64,000 nt of DNA from Clarkia xantiana subsp. parviflora. Lineage: Eukaryota > Streptophyta > Magnoliopsida > Myrtales > Onagraceae. Shown here in pieces: positions 24,362 to 37,700 of the stretch. Both the position numbers and the translations under genes were made by a program. The notes below the pieces were generated by a model. The model was not told the DNA's origin. It saw nothing but the letters and a program-made list of their open reading frames with translations, and did no database searches. The stretch is from positions 310,001 to 374,000 of the forward strand of contig JAPTYO010000001.1 of NCBI GenBank assembly GCA_036873135.1, written 5' to 3'. Each line of letters starts with the position of its first letter. Positions within the stretch are counted from its first letter, which is position 1.

Positions 24362-26024
24362 TTCAAATACATTACTTGTTGAGAAATATTGCTATACGCA
24401 AAAATACTTGGCAGGTTGCAACACATATAGCGGCAAGCTATTCAGGAAAGAAGGGCAATATGCATAATGCATCATGCAAACAATCAGGAGAGCTTCTCAA
24501 CTTATCAATCAGGAAGTGGCCATCGGTCACGATCGCAGGGACAATGTCTACGTTACTAGTCATCCACATTCAATAAACACAGACTCGGCGGAACAAGCAG
24601 AAGTTGCCACCGTCTTCTCCAAACAAAACCTATAGTGTGCAAGTCGCAACATCCTATGCTCTACCCATCTCGCCATGCCTTGGAGTCTAACCAAGAGGGG
24701 CGATCACAACACTTAACAATGTGCGACGTACAGTCGCAACTACGGACATCATATTCATCATCTAAGGATATGTATCCTATCTTTCAAGTCCAAAGCATAT
24801 GGACAACATAGATAACTCAAGGTATGAAATATTACTAACAAGTTATCACATAATTACTATTGAAAACAGGTCCAGGTGACGAAATATCATGCAAGCAAAG
24901 GCATGAACAAAGAATTATCAACATCAACCCACTCACAATGGGTTCAACATGCTGGAAGCAGACAGCCCAACAGCAACCATAAGTCAACATCATCTCTAAG
25001 GACTTATGGCAAAGAGTTCATAATGTCAACATCAAATGCAATGTCATTATCCACACAGAAGACACGACAAGAATGATTGTTTCAACATTCAGCACAACAT
25101 AGCTCTTCAACATAAGGGCGACAATCAGCAATCAACAAATACTTACCTCAGTAGGAGTAACGCTCCTCCTTGGGCCGGTCCCTCGACCGGGGGGCAGAAG
25201 ACACCACTGCACAACCTTCAACTCTATTTCCTTTGTCTCAAGAAGGAATTAGCACGGTCACGCTCGGCATAAAGAACTAAGAATTGCTCGAGGAACGCGC
25301 CCCTGCGTCGGATCTTTCGAGAATTATGCTAAAAACAGAAACTGCAGCCAGCGATAACTTGGAAAATTAACAAGTTCAAAGAAGATACAATGGGACATCT
25401 TACTCACAAGCCTTTTACCGCGACCATGCCCGAAGACTCCAGAGTAGCGGGGGCACTTGTATGAACATTCCTCTCAACAAATGGATTTCTATACACATCA
25501 GCTATCCGCAAAGACAAGCTTTTTCCCATCAAGATGGAGATAGTGGACTTACTCGTGGTAACAACCGTGGGAAGACTAATTCTGACAAGAGGACAGCAAG
25601 ATCTGATATCCTGGTAAATGCTATCAACAATCCAATCAGCGCGCAAATACGCACCAACACTTATTCAAGCATTTATGCAAAAGACGCTCCATGTGAGACA
25701 ACCACGTACGTACAAGACTCATTAGTCTTCGTGCAACAAGTAACAAGCATCACGCAAGGGGGGCAACCTCTTCAACACATTAACCTTGCATGACAACACC
25801 GAGCTCATACTCGCAGCGTACAAGATTACAATGATGAAATATTTTCTAAGTACTTGGCTCAGGATGACAGTCAGCATATCATAAGCGGTCGGCATACAAC
25901 CACGTGTCAGCATATTATCAGGAGTTTGCATATAACCTGTTTCACATCAAGCGTACGGATACAGCATACATAGCCGGAGATGGTGAAAAGATTCTAAGTG
26001 CGGGGAAAAATACGCACACACAAT
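24362..26024 (+). other. Element 1 non-coding region without recognised genes
   Basis: Only short, unconnected ORFs occur on either strand. The first part (to about 24570) matches element 2 around 45850-46030. The rest has no obvious counterpart there, because element 2 carries the antisense gene at the corresponding place. A local inverted repeat (CCGGTCCCTCGACCGG) lies near 25175. A purine-tract-like CGGGGGCA occurs at 25448. Confidence 0.6.
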
Positions 26025-27298
26025 ATACGTACATACATGTCGACAAGGATGCATGTCTACAAGGAGGAAAAATATTTTCTAAGTATTTCCATGTACGTAC
26101 ATACATGTCGACAAGGATGCATGTCGACAAGGAGGAAAATATTTTCTAAGTGTTTCCATGTACGTACATACATTTCGACAAGGAGGAAAATATTTTCTAA
26201 GCATGTACGTACATACATGTCGACAAGGATGCATGTCGACAAGGAGGAAAAATATTTTCTAAGTATTTCCATGTACGTACATACATGTCGACAAGGATGC
26301 ATGTCGACAAGGAGGAAAAATATTTTCTAAGTATTTCCATGTACGTACATACATGTCGACAAGGATGCATGTCGACAAGGAGGAAAATATTTTCTAAGTG
26401 TTTCCATGTACATACATACATGTCGACAAGGAGGAAAATATTTTCTAAGTATTTCCATGTACGTACATACATGTCGACAAGGAGGAAAAATATTTTCTAA
26501 GTATTTCCATGTACGTACATACATGTCGACAAGGATGCATGTCGACAAGGAGGAAAAATATTTTCTAAGTATTTCCATATACGTACATACATGTCGACAA
26601 GGATGCATGTCGACAAGGAGGTAAAATATTTTCTAAGTATTTCCATGTACGTACATACATGTCGACAAGGATGCATGTCGACAAGGAGGAAAATATTTTC
26701 TAAGTGTTTCCATGTACATACATACATGTCGACAAGGAGGAAAATATTTTCTAAGTATTTCCATGTACGTACATACATGTCGACAAGGATGCATGTCGAC
26801 AAGGAGGAAAATATTTTCTAAGTGTTTCCATGTACATACATACATGTCGACAAGGAGGAAAATATTTTCTAAGTATTTCCATGTACGTACATACATGTCG
26901 ACAAGGATGCATGTCGACAAGGAGGAAAAATATTTTCTAAGTATTTCCATGTACGTACATACATGTCGACAAGGATGCATGTCGACAAGGAGGAAAATAT
27001 TTTCTAAGTGTTTCCATGTACATACATACATGTCGACAAGGAGGAAAATATTTTCTAAGTATTTCCATGTACGTACATACATGTCGACAAGGATGCATGT
27101 CGACAAGGAGGAAAAATATTTTCTAAGTATTTCCATGTACGTACATTCATGTCGACAAGGATGCATGTCGACGAGGAGGAAAAATATTCTCTAAGTATTT
27201 CGATGTACGTACATACATGTCGACAAGGATGCATGTCGACAAGGAGAAAAAAATTTTCTAAGTATTTCCATGTACGTACGTACATGTCGACAAAGATG
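26025..27298 (+). repeat. Palindrome-rich minisatellite, 21 units of 67-68 and 51 bp
   Basis: Unit starts (ATGTACGTACAT or ATGTACATACAT) lie at about 26025, 26091, 26158, 26203, 26271, 26339, 26406, 26457, 26509, 26577, 26645, 26712, 26763, 26830, 26881, 26949, 27016, 27067, 27135, 27203 and 27270. Long units hold two ATGTCGACAAGG motifs and short units one, which accounts for the 16-bp difference. One unit (26158-26202) is 45 bp. Each unit has the palindromes GTCGAC and TACGTA; long units add ATGCAT. Both strands are open by lack of stops, but unit lengths shift the frame, so this is not coding. Confidence 0.93.
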
Positions 27299-27482
27299 AA
27301 TTGCGTACAGCGAGTGGCTCCTAATCACACCTACGACGCTCATCGACAAGGCTCATACGACGACATCTATGGTAATAAGTAATAGATATCGCTTAAATAT
27401 TTCCTAAGTGTTTTAGCATACTTGCGGGCAATGCCCAACAGTCTATACCAGACGCTCAACCATTAGCGCCAATACGCATAGC
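27299..27482 (+). other. Short spacer between minisatellites
   Basis: Unique-looking sequence, with no ORF or repeat recognised. It includes CTAAGTGTTTTAGC, an echo of the minisatellite's TTTCTAAGTGTTTCC. Confidence 0.5.
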
Positions 27483-27615
27483 AAAAGTCAACGCGCATAT
27501 CAAAAGTCAACGCGCATATCAAAAGTCAATGCGCGTATCAAAGGTCAACGCGCGTATCAAAAGTCAACACGCATATCAAAAGTCAACGCGCATATCAAAA
27601 GTCAACGCATATAGC
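27483..27615 (+). repeat. 19-bp tandem array, seven copies (element 1)
   Basis: Units of AAAAGTCAACGCGCATATC start at 27483, 27502, 27521, 27540, 27559, 27578 and 27597. It is the same repeat as the roughly twenty-copy array at 47757-48137 in element 2. Both are followed by AAAGTTGGTACGT. Confidence 0.95.
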
Positions 27616-28281
27616 AAAGTTGGTACGTGCGGTAAAAAGGATCAACATCTCAAGAAGCTATCGTGCAAGCGATGCAACTAATATGACGAACCGCGAAGAG
27701 CAAATACGACAACACTTAAGGAAATATTTCTTTAAAGCAACAAACGACTACTTCCAAGAGACTCCTTGATGAAAAGGATCAAAGGAGTAATGCACCTACA
27801 AGTACTTACGGTATACTCCGCCCTCCTCTAAGTATTTATCTCTGCATACATGATTATTTTGACATTGCACGTATCAAACCTGTCATCATACGCGTATGAT
27901 TCCATGTCGCATGATTCATATTCTGATAATCGCTAAGTCTTTTTAGAAGCATACGGTTTATATTTCTTACATTGCGTAATTACGATCTTGCCATGACCGT
28001 TACTTGTGCATGCATGTTGATAAAAGCATGTTCGCATGATGTATTACCAATTTCTTATATCCCTAACGATAACCATACTTGCAAGTTACGTATGCGCATT
28101 CCCTATTGCACTAACCATGATGATAGGAAACAAAGTCATTCGGTCGGAAAATCAAAGGACGGACGAAATCAAGATGTCTACGTCCGACCAACGATCAAAA
28201 CCGGAAGGTTAGCGTCAAACTCAAATTGGACACGTATCCTAACTTAAAATAGAGTCAAGAAAGTTTTTTAACCATTACTTG
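27616..28281 (+). other. Element 1 pre-3'-LTR region, conserved with element 2
   Basis: Non-coding sequence that aligns with element 2 at 48138-48280 and then 49019-49550. Shared segments include GGTATACTCC, ATTGCACGTATCAAACC, CATTCGGTCGGAAAATC and ACCGGAAGGTTAGCGTC. Relative to element 2 about 740 bp is missing at about 27757. No promoter or gene is evident. Confidence 0.75.
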
Positions 28282-28294
28282 ACTCGGGGGCAAG
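28282..28294 (+). other. Polypurine-tract-like site, element 1
   Basis: ACTCGGGGGCAAG directly abuts the 3' LTR start, as expected for plus-strand priming. It is identical to 49551-49563 in element 2. Confidence 0.8.
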
Positions 28295-29014
28295 TGATGG
28301 ATATGTGCCCAATTCGAGTTCGTATTTATATTTCGGGCCTCGTAAACACGTCAGAATTACATCTCGACTCGGAAAACGTCTCCTAACGGGTCAAAACGGT
28401 CCGGAAGTGCGTTACGCGCGTCCGGACCGGACCTCCGGATTGCAATGCAGGTATCGCGCGACTACCGTATCCGCGATTACCGTTACGTGTAGAGAAGTCA
28501 AGTTCGCGCATTACCAATATGGTTGACGGTTACCGCTTGTTTTCATGAACCGTCGTCAAACCGCTTTAAAACCGGGTCCGGTCCCAAGGAAGCCTATAAA
28601 TAGGAGGCCTTGGCCACCCATTTTCACACATCCTCTCATTTGCCCAACTTTGGTATTTTGAGCTCTGACTTCTCTCTAGAAATATTCTCTCTCTACAAAT
28701 TACCTTTTTGCCATTATAGTGACTTAAGCTTCGGAGAGGGCTCCGCTAGCAGCACCCCCCCCTCTCCGTGCTAGCATTGGTCCTTCGTGCAGGAACCGTC
28801 GCCCGGTCACCCATATTTGCGTACAATCCACCGCCTTCCGAGACTCAGACATTCCCTTGAGACACAGCCGTACCAAGACACAGACCTCCACGGGAATCAA
28901 CCGAACACTCGCCACTGGCCCAACCTCTTCCCGACGAAGGGTTACAGCCCAAAAAGCCCGCACAACCATACGAACAAACGCGTCCCCACGACCCAGTTCA
29001 TCCAAGACGCAACA
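28295..29014 (+). repeat. Element 1, 3' LTR (720 bp)
   Basis: It begins TGATGGATATGTGCCC and ends GACGCAACA. It differs from the 5' LTR by about 16 substitutions by eye, a C-run length change and loss of about 100 bp in the U3 mini-repeats. TATAAATA is at 28595-28602 and the hairpin region at 28732-28775. Confidence 0.95.
28595..28602 (+). promoter_or_regulatory. LTR TATA box, element 1 3' LTR
   Basis: TATAAATA in the same context as the 5' LTR copy. If active it would drive read-out transcription into satellite block 2. Confidence 0.7.
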
Positions 29015-29019
29015 ATATA
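29015..29019. repeat. Target site duplication of element 1, right copy (ATATA)
   Basis: Matches 19696-19700. Satellite resumes in phase with TAGATAAATAATAATTTGG. Confidence 0.95.
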
Positions 29020-32000
29020 TAGATAAATAATAATTTGGTAAATCCCCATAGGCGGTAATACACTTTGAATAAACGGTGATTCTGAGACCGAACTAAAAAG
29101 GGATAAATACTTTATTATGATCATATATTTCTAGAATAAATGCGATAGCAACTGATTTCATCCAATTCAGAGATCCAAGAGTATTACCCTATTAATAAAC
29201 GTTGATTCAGAGACTGAAATAAAAAGGGATAAAGAATTTACAATGATCACGTACGACTTGAATCAATACAATAGCAACTGATTTTGTCCAATTCAGAGCT
29301 CCGAGTGAAGATATATAGATGAATAAAAATTTGGTAAATCTCCATAGACGGTAGTACCTTTGAATATACGGTGATTATGAGACCGAACTAAAAAGGGATA
29401 AATACTTTAGTATGATCATATATGTCTAGAATAAATGCGATAGCAATTGATTTCATACAATTCAGAGATCCAAGAGTATTACCCTATTAATAAACGTTGA
29501 TTTAGAGACATAAATAAAATGGGATAAAGACTTTACTATGATCACGTATGTCTTGAATCAATGCAATAGCAACTGATGTTGTCCAATTCAGAGCTACGAG
29601 TGAAGATATATAGATAAATAAAAATTTAGTAAATCCCCATAGGCGGTAATACACTTTGAATAAACGGTGATTCTGAGACCGAAATAAAAAGGGATAAGTA
29701 CTTTAGTATGATCGTATATTTACAGAATAAATGCGATAGCAATTAATTTCATCCAATTCAGAGATGCAAGAGTATTACCCTATTAATAAACGGTTATTTA
29801 GAGACAGAAATAAAAAGGGATAAAGACTTTACTATGATCACGTACGTTTTGAATCAATGCAATAGCAACTGATTTTGTCCAATTCAGAGCTCCGAGTGAA
29901 GATATATAGATAAATAAAAATTTGGTAAATCCCCATAGGCGGAAATACACTTTGAATAAACGGTGATTCTGAGACTGAACTAAAAAGGTATAAGTACTTT
30001 AGTATGATCGTATATTTCTAGAATAAATACGATTGCAACTGATTTCATCCAATTCAGAGATCCAAGAGTATTACCCTATTAATAAACGTTGAATTAGATT
30101 CAGAAATAAAAAGGGATAAAGACGTTACTATGATCACGTACGACTTGAATCAATACAATAGCAACTGATTTTTTCCAATTCAGACCTCCGAGTGTAGATA
30201 TGTAGATAAATAAAAATTTGGTTAATCTCCATATACGGTAGTACCTTTGAATATACGGTGATTACGAGACCGAACTAAAAAGGGATAAATACTTTAGTAT
30301 GATCATATATGTCTAGAATAAATGCGATATCAATTGATTTCATACAATTCAGAGATCTAAGAGTTTTAACATATGAATAAACGTTGATTTGAGACTGAAC
30401 TAAAAAGGGATAAAGACTTTAGTATGATCACGTACGTCTTGTTCAATGCAATATCAACTGATTTAGTACAATTCAGAGCTCCGAGTGAAAATATATAGAC
30501 AAATAAAAATTTGGTAAATCCCCATAGGCGGTAATACACTTTGAATAAACGGTGATTTCTGAGACCGAACTAAAAAGGGATAAGTACTTTAGTATGATCG
30601 TATATTTCTAGAATAAATGCGATAGCAATTGATTTCATCTAGTTCAGAGATCCAAGAGTATTACCCTATTAATAAACGTTGATTTAGAGACATAAAGAAA
30701 AAGGGATAAAGACTTTACTATGATCACGTACGTCTTGAATCAATGCAATAGCAACTGATTTTGTCCAATTCAGAGCTCCGAGTGAAGATATATAAATAAA
30801 TAAAAATTTGGTAAATCCCCATAGGCGGTAATACACTTTGAATAAACGGTGATTCTGAGACCGAAATAAAAAGGGATAAGTACTTTAGTATGATCGTATA
30901 TTTACAGAATAAATGCGATAGCAATTAATTTCATCCAATTCAGAGATGCAAGAGTATTAACCTATTAATAAACGGTTATTTAGAGACAGAAATAAAAAGG
31001 GATAAACACTTTACTATGATCACGTACGTCTTGAATCAATGCAATAGCAACTGATTTTGTCCAATTCAGAGCTCCGAGTGAAGATATATAGATAAATAAA
31101 AATTTGGTAAATCCCCATAGGCGGAAATACACTTTGAATAAACGGTGATTCTGAGACTGAACTAAAAAGGGATAAGTACTTTAGTATGATCGTATATTTC
31201 TAGAATAAATACGATTGCAACTGATTCCATCCAATTCAGAGATCCAAGAGTATTACCCTATTAATAAACGTTGAATTAGATTCAGAAATAAAAAGGGATA
31301 AAGACGTTACTATGATCACGTACGACTTGAATCAATACAATAGCAACTGATTTTTTCCAATTCAGACCTCCGAGTGTAGATATGTAGATAAATAAAAATT
31401 TGGTTAATCTCCATATACGGTAGTACCTTTGAATATACGGTGATTACGAGACCGAACTAAAAAGGGATAAATACTTTAGTATGATCATATATGTCTAGAA
31501 TAAATGCGATATCAATTGATTTCATACAATTCAGAGATCTAAGAGTTTTAACATATGAATAAACGTTGATTTGAGACTGAACTAAAAAGGGATAAAGACT
31601 TTAGTATGATCACGTACGTCTTGTTCAATGCAATATCAACTGATTTAGTACAATTCAGAGCTCCGAGTGAAAATATATAGACAAATAAAAATTTGGTAAA
31701 TCCCCATAGGCGGTAATACACTTTGAATAAACGGTGATTTCTGAGACGGAACTAAAAAGGGATAAGTACTTTAGTATGATCGTATATTTCTAGAATAAAT
31801 GCGATAGCAATTGATTTCATCTAGTTCAGAGATCCAAGAGTATTACCCTATTAATAAACGTTGATTTAGAGACATAAAGAAAAAGGGATAAAGACTTTAC
31901 TATGATCACGTACGTCTTGAATCAATGCAATAGCAACTGATTTTGTCCAATTCAGAGCTCCGAGTGAAGATATATAAATAAATAAAAATTTGGTAAATCC

Positions 32001-35000
32001 CCATAGGCGGTAATACACTTTGAATAAACGGTGATTCTGAGACCGAACTAAAAAGGGATAAATACTCTATTATGATCATATATTTCTAGAATAAATGCAA
32101 TAACAACTGATTTCATCTAATTCAGAGATCCAAGAGTATTACCCTATTAATAAACGTTGATTCAGAGACAGAAATAAAAAGGGATAAAGACTTTACAATG
32201 ATCACGTACGACTTGAATCAATACAATAGCTACTGATTTTGTCCAATTCAGACCTCCGAGTGAAGATATATAGATAAATAAAAATTTGGTAATTCCCCAT
32301 AGGCGGTAATACACTTTGAATAAACGGTGATTCTGAGACCGAACTAAAAAGGGATAAATACTTTACTATGATCATATATTTCTAGAATAAATGCGATAGC
32401 AACTGATTTCATCAAATTCAGAGATCCAAGAGTATTACCCTATTAATAAATGTTGATTTAGAGACTGAAATAAAAAGGGATAAAGACTTTACAATGATCA
32501 CGTACGACTTGAATCAATACAATATCAACTGATTTTGTCCAATTCAGAGCTCCGAGTGAAGATATATAGATGAATAAAAATTTGGTAAATCTCCATAGAC
32601 GGTAGTACCTTTGAATATACGGTGATTTTGAGACCGAACTAAAAAGGGATAAATACTTTAGTATGATCATATATGTCTAGAATAAATGCGAGAGCAATTG
32701 ATTTCATACAATTCAGAGATCCAAGAGTTTTAACATATGAATAAACGTTGATTTGGGACTGAACTAAAAAGGGATAAAGACTTTAGTATGATCACGTACG
32801 TCTTGTTCAATGTAATATCAACTGATTTAGTACAATTCAGAGCTCCAAGTGAAAATATATAGATAAATAAAAATTTGGTAAATCCCCATAGGCGGTAATA
32901 CACTTTGAATAAACGGTGATTCTGAGACTGAACTAAAAAGGGATAAGTACTTTAGCATGATCGTATATTTCTAGAATAAATGCAATTGCAACTGATTTCA
33001 TCCAATTCAGAGATCCAAGAGTATTACCCTATTAATAAACGTTGAATTAGATTCAGAAATAAAAAGGGATAAAGACTTTACTATGATCACGTATGACTTG
33101 AATCAATACAATAGCAACTGATTTTTTCCAATTCAGACCTCCGAGTGTAGATATGTAGATAAATAAAAATTTGGTTAATCTCCATATACGGTAGTACCTT
33201 TGAATATACGGTGATTACGAGACCGAACTAAAAAGGGATAAATACTTTAGTATGATCATATATGTCTAGAATAAATGCGATATCAATTGATTTCATACAA
33301 TTCAGAGATCTAAGAGTTTTAACATATGAATAAACGTTGATTTGAGACTAAACTAAAAAGGGATAAAGACTTTAGTATGATCACGTACGTCTTGTTAAAT
33401 GTAATATCAACTGATTTAGTACAATTCAGAGCTCCGAGTAAAGATATATTGATAAATAAAAATTTGGTAAATCCCAATAGGCGGTAATACACTTTGAATA
33501 AACGGTGATTCTGAGACCGAACTAAAAACGGATAAGTACTTTAGTATGAGCGTATATTTCTAGAATAAATGCGATAGCAACTGATTTCATCCAATTCAGA
33601 GATCCAAGAGTATTACCCTATTAATAAACGTTGATTTAGAGACAGAAATAAAAAGTGATAAAGGCTTTAGTATGATCACGTACGTCTTGTTAAATGTAAT
33701 ATCAACTGATTTAGTACAATTCAGAGCTCCGAGTAAAGATATATAGATAAATAAAAATTTGGTAAATCCCAATAGGCGGTAATACACTTTGAATAAAGGG
33801 TGATTCTGAGACCGAACTAAAAAGGGATAAGTACTTTAGTAGGAGCGTATATTTCTAGAATAAATGCGATAGCAACTGATTTCATCCAATTCAGAGATCC
33901 AAGAGTATTACCCTATTAATAAACGTTGATTTAGAGACAGAAATAAAAAGGGATAAAGACTTTACTATGATCACGTACGTCTTGAATCAATGCTATAGCA
34001 ACTGATTTTGTCCAATTCAGAGTTCCGAGTGAAGATATATAGATAAATACAAATTTGGTAAATCCCCATAGGCGTTAATACACTTTGAATAAACGGTGAT
34101 TCTGAGACCGAACTAAAAAGGGATAAGTACTTTAGTATGAGCGTATATTTCTAGAATAAATGCGATAGCAACTGATTTCATCCAATTCAGAGATCCAAGA
34201 GTATTACCCTATTAATAAACATTGATTCAGAGACTGAAATAAAAAGGGATAAAGACTTTACAATGATCACGTACGACTTGAATCAATACAATATCAACTG
34301 ATTTTGTCCAATTCAGAGCTCCGAGTGAAGATATATAGATGAATAAAAATTTGGTAAATCTCCATAGACGGTAGTACCTTTGAATATACGGTGATTATGA
34401 GACCGAACTAAAAAGGGATAAAGACTTTAGTATGATCATATATGTCTAGAATAAATGCGGTAGCAATTGATTTCATACAATACAGAGATCCAAGAGTTTT
34501 AACATATGAATAAACATTGATTTGAGACTGAACTAAAAAGGGATAAAGACTTTAGTATGATCACGTACGTCTTGTTCAATGTAATATCAACTGATTTAGT
34601 ACAATTCAGAGCTCCAAGTGAAAATATATAGATAAATAAAAATTTGGTAAATCCCCATAGGCGGTAATACACTTTGAATAAACGGTGATTCTGAGACTGA
34701 ACTAAAAAGGGATAAGTACTTTAGCATGATCGTATATTTCTAGAATAAATGCGATTGCAACTGATTTCATCCAATTCAGAGATCCAAGAGTATTACCCTA
34801 TTAATAAACGTTGAATTAGATTCAGAAATAAAAAGGGATAAAGACTTTACTATGATCACGTACGACTTGAATCAATACAATAGCAACTGATTTTTTCCAA
34901 TTCAGACCTCCGAGTGTAGATATGTAGATAAATAAAAATTTGGTTAATCTCCATATACGGTAGTACCTTTGAATATACGGTGATTACGAGACCGAACTAA

Positions 35001-37598
35001 AAAGGGATAAATACTTTAGTATGATCATATATGTCTAGAATAAATGCGATATCAATTGATTTCATACAATTCAGAGATCTAAGAGTTTTAACATATGAAT
35101 AAACGTTGATTTGAGACTGAACTAAAAAGGGATAAAGACTTTAGTATGATCACGTACGTCTTGTTCAATGCAATATCAACTGATTTAGTACAATTCAGAG
35201 CTCCGAGTGAAAATATATAGACAAATAAAAATTTGGTAAATCCCCATAGGCAGTAATACACTTTGAATAAACGGTGATTCTGAGACCGAACTAAAAAGGG
35301 ATAAGTACTTTAGTATGATCGTATATTTCTAGAATAAATGCGATAGCAATTGATTTCATCCAATTCAGAGATCCAAGAGTATTACCCTATTAATAAACGT
35401 TGATTTAGAGACATAAAGAAAAAGGGATAAAGACTTTACTATGATCACGTACGTCTTGAATCAATGCAATAGCAACTGATTTTGTCCAATTCAGAGCTCC
35501 GAGTGAAGATATATAAATAAATAAAAATTTGGTAAATCCCCATAGGCGGTAATACACTTTGAATAAACGGTGATTCTGAGACCGAACTAAAAAGGGATAA
35601 ATACTCTATTATGATCATATATTTCTAGAATAAATGCAATAACAACTGATTTCATCTAATTCAGAGATCCAAGAGTATTACCCTATTAATAAACGTTGAT
35701 TCAGAGACTGAAATAAAAAGGGATAAAGACTTTACAATGATCACGTACGACTTGAATCAATACAATAGCAACTGATTTTGTCCAATTCAGACCTCCGAGT
35801 GAAGATATATAGATAAATAAAAATTTGGTAATTCCCCATAGCGGTAATACACTTTGAATAAACGGTGATTCTGAGACCGAACTAAAAAGGGATAAATACT
35901 TTACTATGATCATATATTTCTAGAATAAATGCGATAGCAACTGATTTCATCAAATTCAGAGATCCAAGAGTATTACCCTATTAATAAACGTTGATTCAGA
36001 GACTGAAATAAAGAGGGATAAAGACTTTACAATGATCACGTACGACTTGAATCAATACAATAGCAACTGATTTTGTCCAATTCAGACCTCCGAGTGAAGA
36101 TATATAGACAAATAAAAATTTGGTAAATCCCCATAGGCGGTAATACACTTTGAATAAACGGTGATTCTGAGACCGAACTAAAAAGGGGTAAGTACTTTAG
36201 TATGATCGTATGTTTATAGAATAAATGCGATAGCAATTAATTTCATCCAATTCAGAGATCCAAGAGTATTACCCTATTAATAAACGTTGATTTAGAGACA
36301 TAAATAAAAAGGGATAAAGACTTTACTATGATCACGTACGTCTTGAATCAATGCAATACCAACTGATTTTGTCCAATTCAGAGCTACGAGTGAAGATATA
36401 TAGATAAATAAAAATTTAGTAAATTCCCATAGGCGGTAATACACTTTGAATAAACGGTGATTCTGAGACCGAACTAAAAAGGGATAAATACTTTATTATG
36501 ATCATATATTTCTAAAATAAATGCGATAGCAACTGATTTTATCCAATTCAGAGATCTAAGAGTATTACCCTATTAATAAACGTTGATTCAGAGACTGAAA
36601 TAAAAAGGGATAAAGAATTTACAATGATCACGTACGACTTGAATCAATACAATAGCAACTGATTTTGTCCAATTCAGACCTCCGAGTGAAGATATATAGA
36701 TAAATAAAAATTTGGTAAATCCCAATAGACGGTAGTACCTTTGAATAAATAGTGATTACGATACCGAACTAAAAAGGGATAAATTCTTTAGTATGATCAT
36801 ATATGTCTAGAATAAATGCGATAGCAATTGATTTCATACAATTCAGAGATCCAAGAGTTTTAACATATGAATAAACGTTGATATGAGACTGAACTAAAAA
36901 GGGATAAAGACTTTAGTATGATCACGTACGTCTTGTTAAATGTAATATCAACTGATTTAGTACAATTCAGAGCTCCGAGTAAAGATATATAGATAAATAA
37001 AAATTTGGTAAATCCCAATAGGCGGTAATACACTTTGAATAAACGGTGATTCTGAGACCGAACTAAAAAGGGATAAGTACTTTAGTATGAGCGTATATTT
37101 CTAGAATAAATGCGATAGCAACTGATTTCATCCAATTCAGAGATCCAAGAGTATTACCCTATTAATAAACGTTGATTTAGAGACAGAAATAAAAAGGGAT
37201 AAAGACTTTACTATGATCACGTACGTCTTGAATCAATGCTATAGCAACTGATTTTGTCCAATTCAGAGCTACGAGTGAAGATATATAGATAAATAAAAAT
37301 TTAGTAAATCCCCATAGGCGGTAATACACTTTGAATAAACGGTGATTCTGAGACCGAACTAAAAAGGGATAAATACTTTATTATGATCATATATTTCTAA
37401 AATAAATGCGATAGCAACTGATTTCATCCAATTCAGAGATCTAAGAGTATTACCCTATTAATAAATGTTGATTTAGAGACTGAAATAAAAAGGGATAAAG
37501 ACTTTACAATGATCACGTACGACTTGAATCAATACAATAGAAACTAATTTTTTCCAATTTAGACCTCCGAGTGTAGATATGTAGATAAATAAAAATTT

Positions 37599-37700
37599 GG
37601 TTAAATAAAAACGGTGATTCTGAGACTGAACTAAAAAGGGATAAAGACTTTAGTATGATCACGTACGTCTTGTTAGTACAATTCAGAGCTCCGAGTGAAG
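37599..37700. repeat. Truncated chimeric satellite half-unit
   Basis: After GGTTA the normal CTCCAT...GGTAGTACC tail is missing. The sequence goes to AATAAAAACGGTGATTCTG (A-type start), then GAGACTGAAC and GATAAAGACTTTAGTATG (B1-type), then CTTGTT joined directly to AGTACAATTC, with about 20 bp lost. At least two deletion or recombination events are needed. Confidence 0.8.

Larger units (their letters stand above)
19701..29014 (+). mobile_element. Element 1: non-autonomous Tat-like LTR retrotransposon (gag-like, no pol)
   Basis: The element is 9314 bp, bounded by ATATA target duplications, with TG...CA LTRs, a PBS and a purine tract at 28282-28294. The internal region has one gag-like reading frame and no protease, reverse transcriptase, RNase H or integrase. 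The remaining 5.8 kb is non-coding and repeat-rich. LTRs and much of the 3' region are clearly homologous to element 2 (39575-50284), so both belong to one family. It is a deletion derivative needing enzymes in trans. The LTRs differ at about 16 positions by eye outside one indel, suggesting a fairly recent insertion. Confidence 0.95.

Noticed and set aside
22813..24576. Short + ORFs in the element 1 3' region (78-134 codons)
   Set aside because: No domain, no conservation of frame with the homologous element 2 region; the 23760-24164 ORF spans repeated non-coding sequence.
25998..27285. ORFs of 70-177 codons on both strands in the 51/68-bp minisatellite
   Set aside because: Unit lengths are not multiples of three, so the peptide changes frame each unit; openness on both strands comes from the sequence lacking stops.
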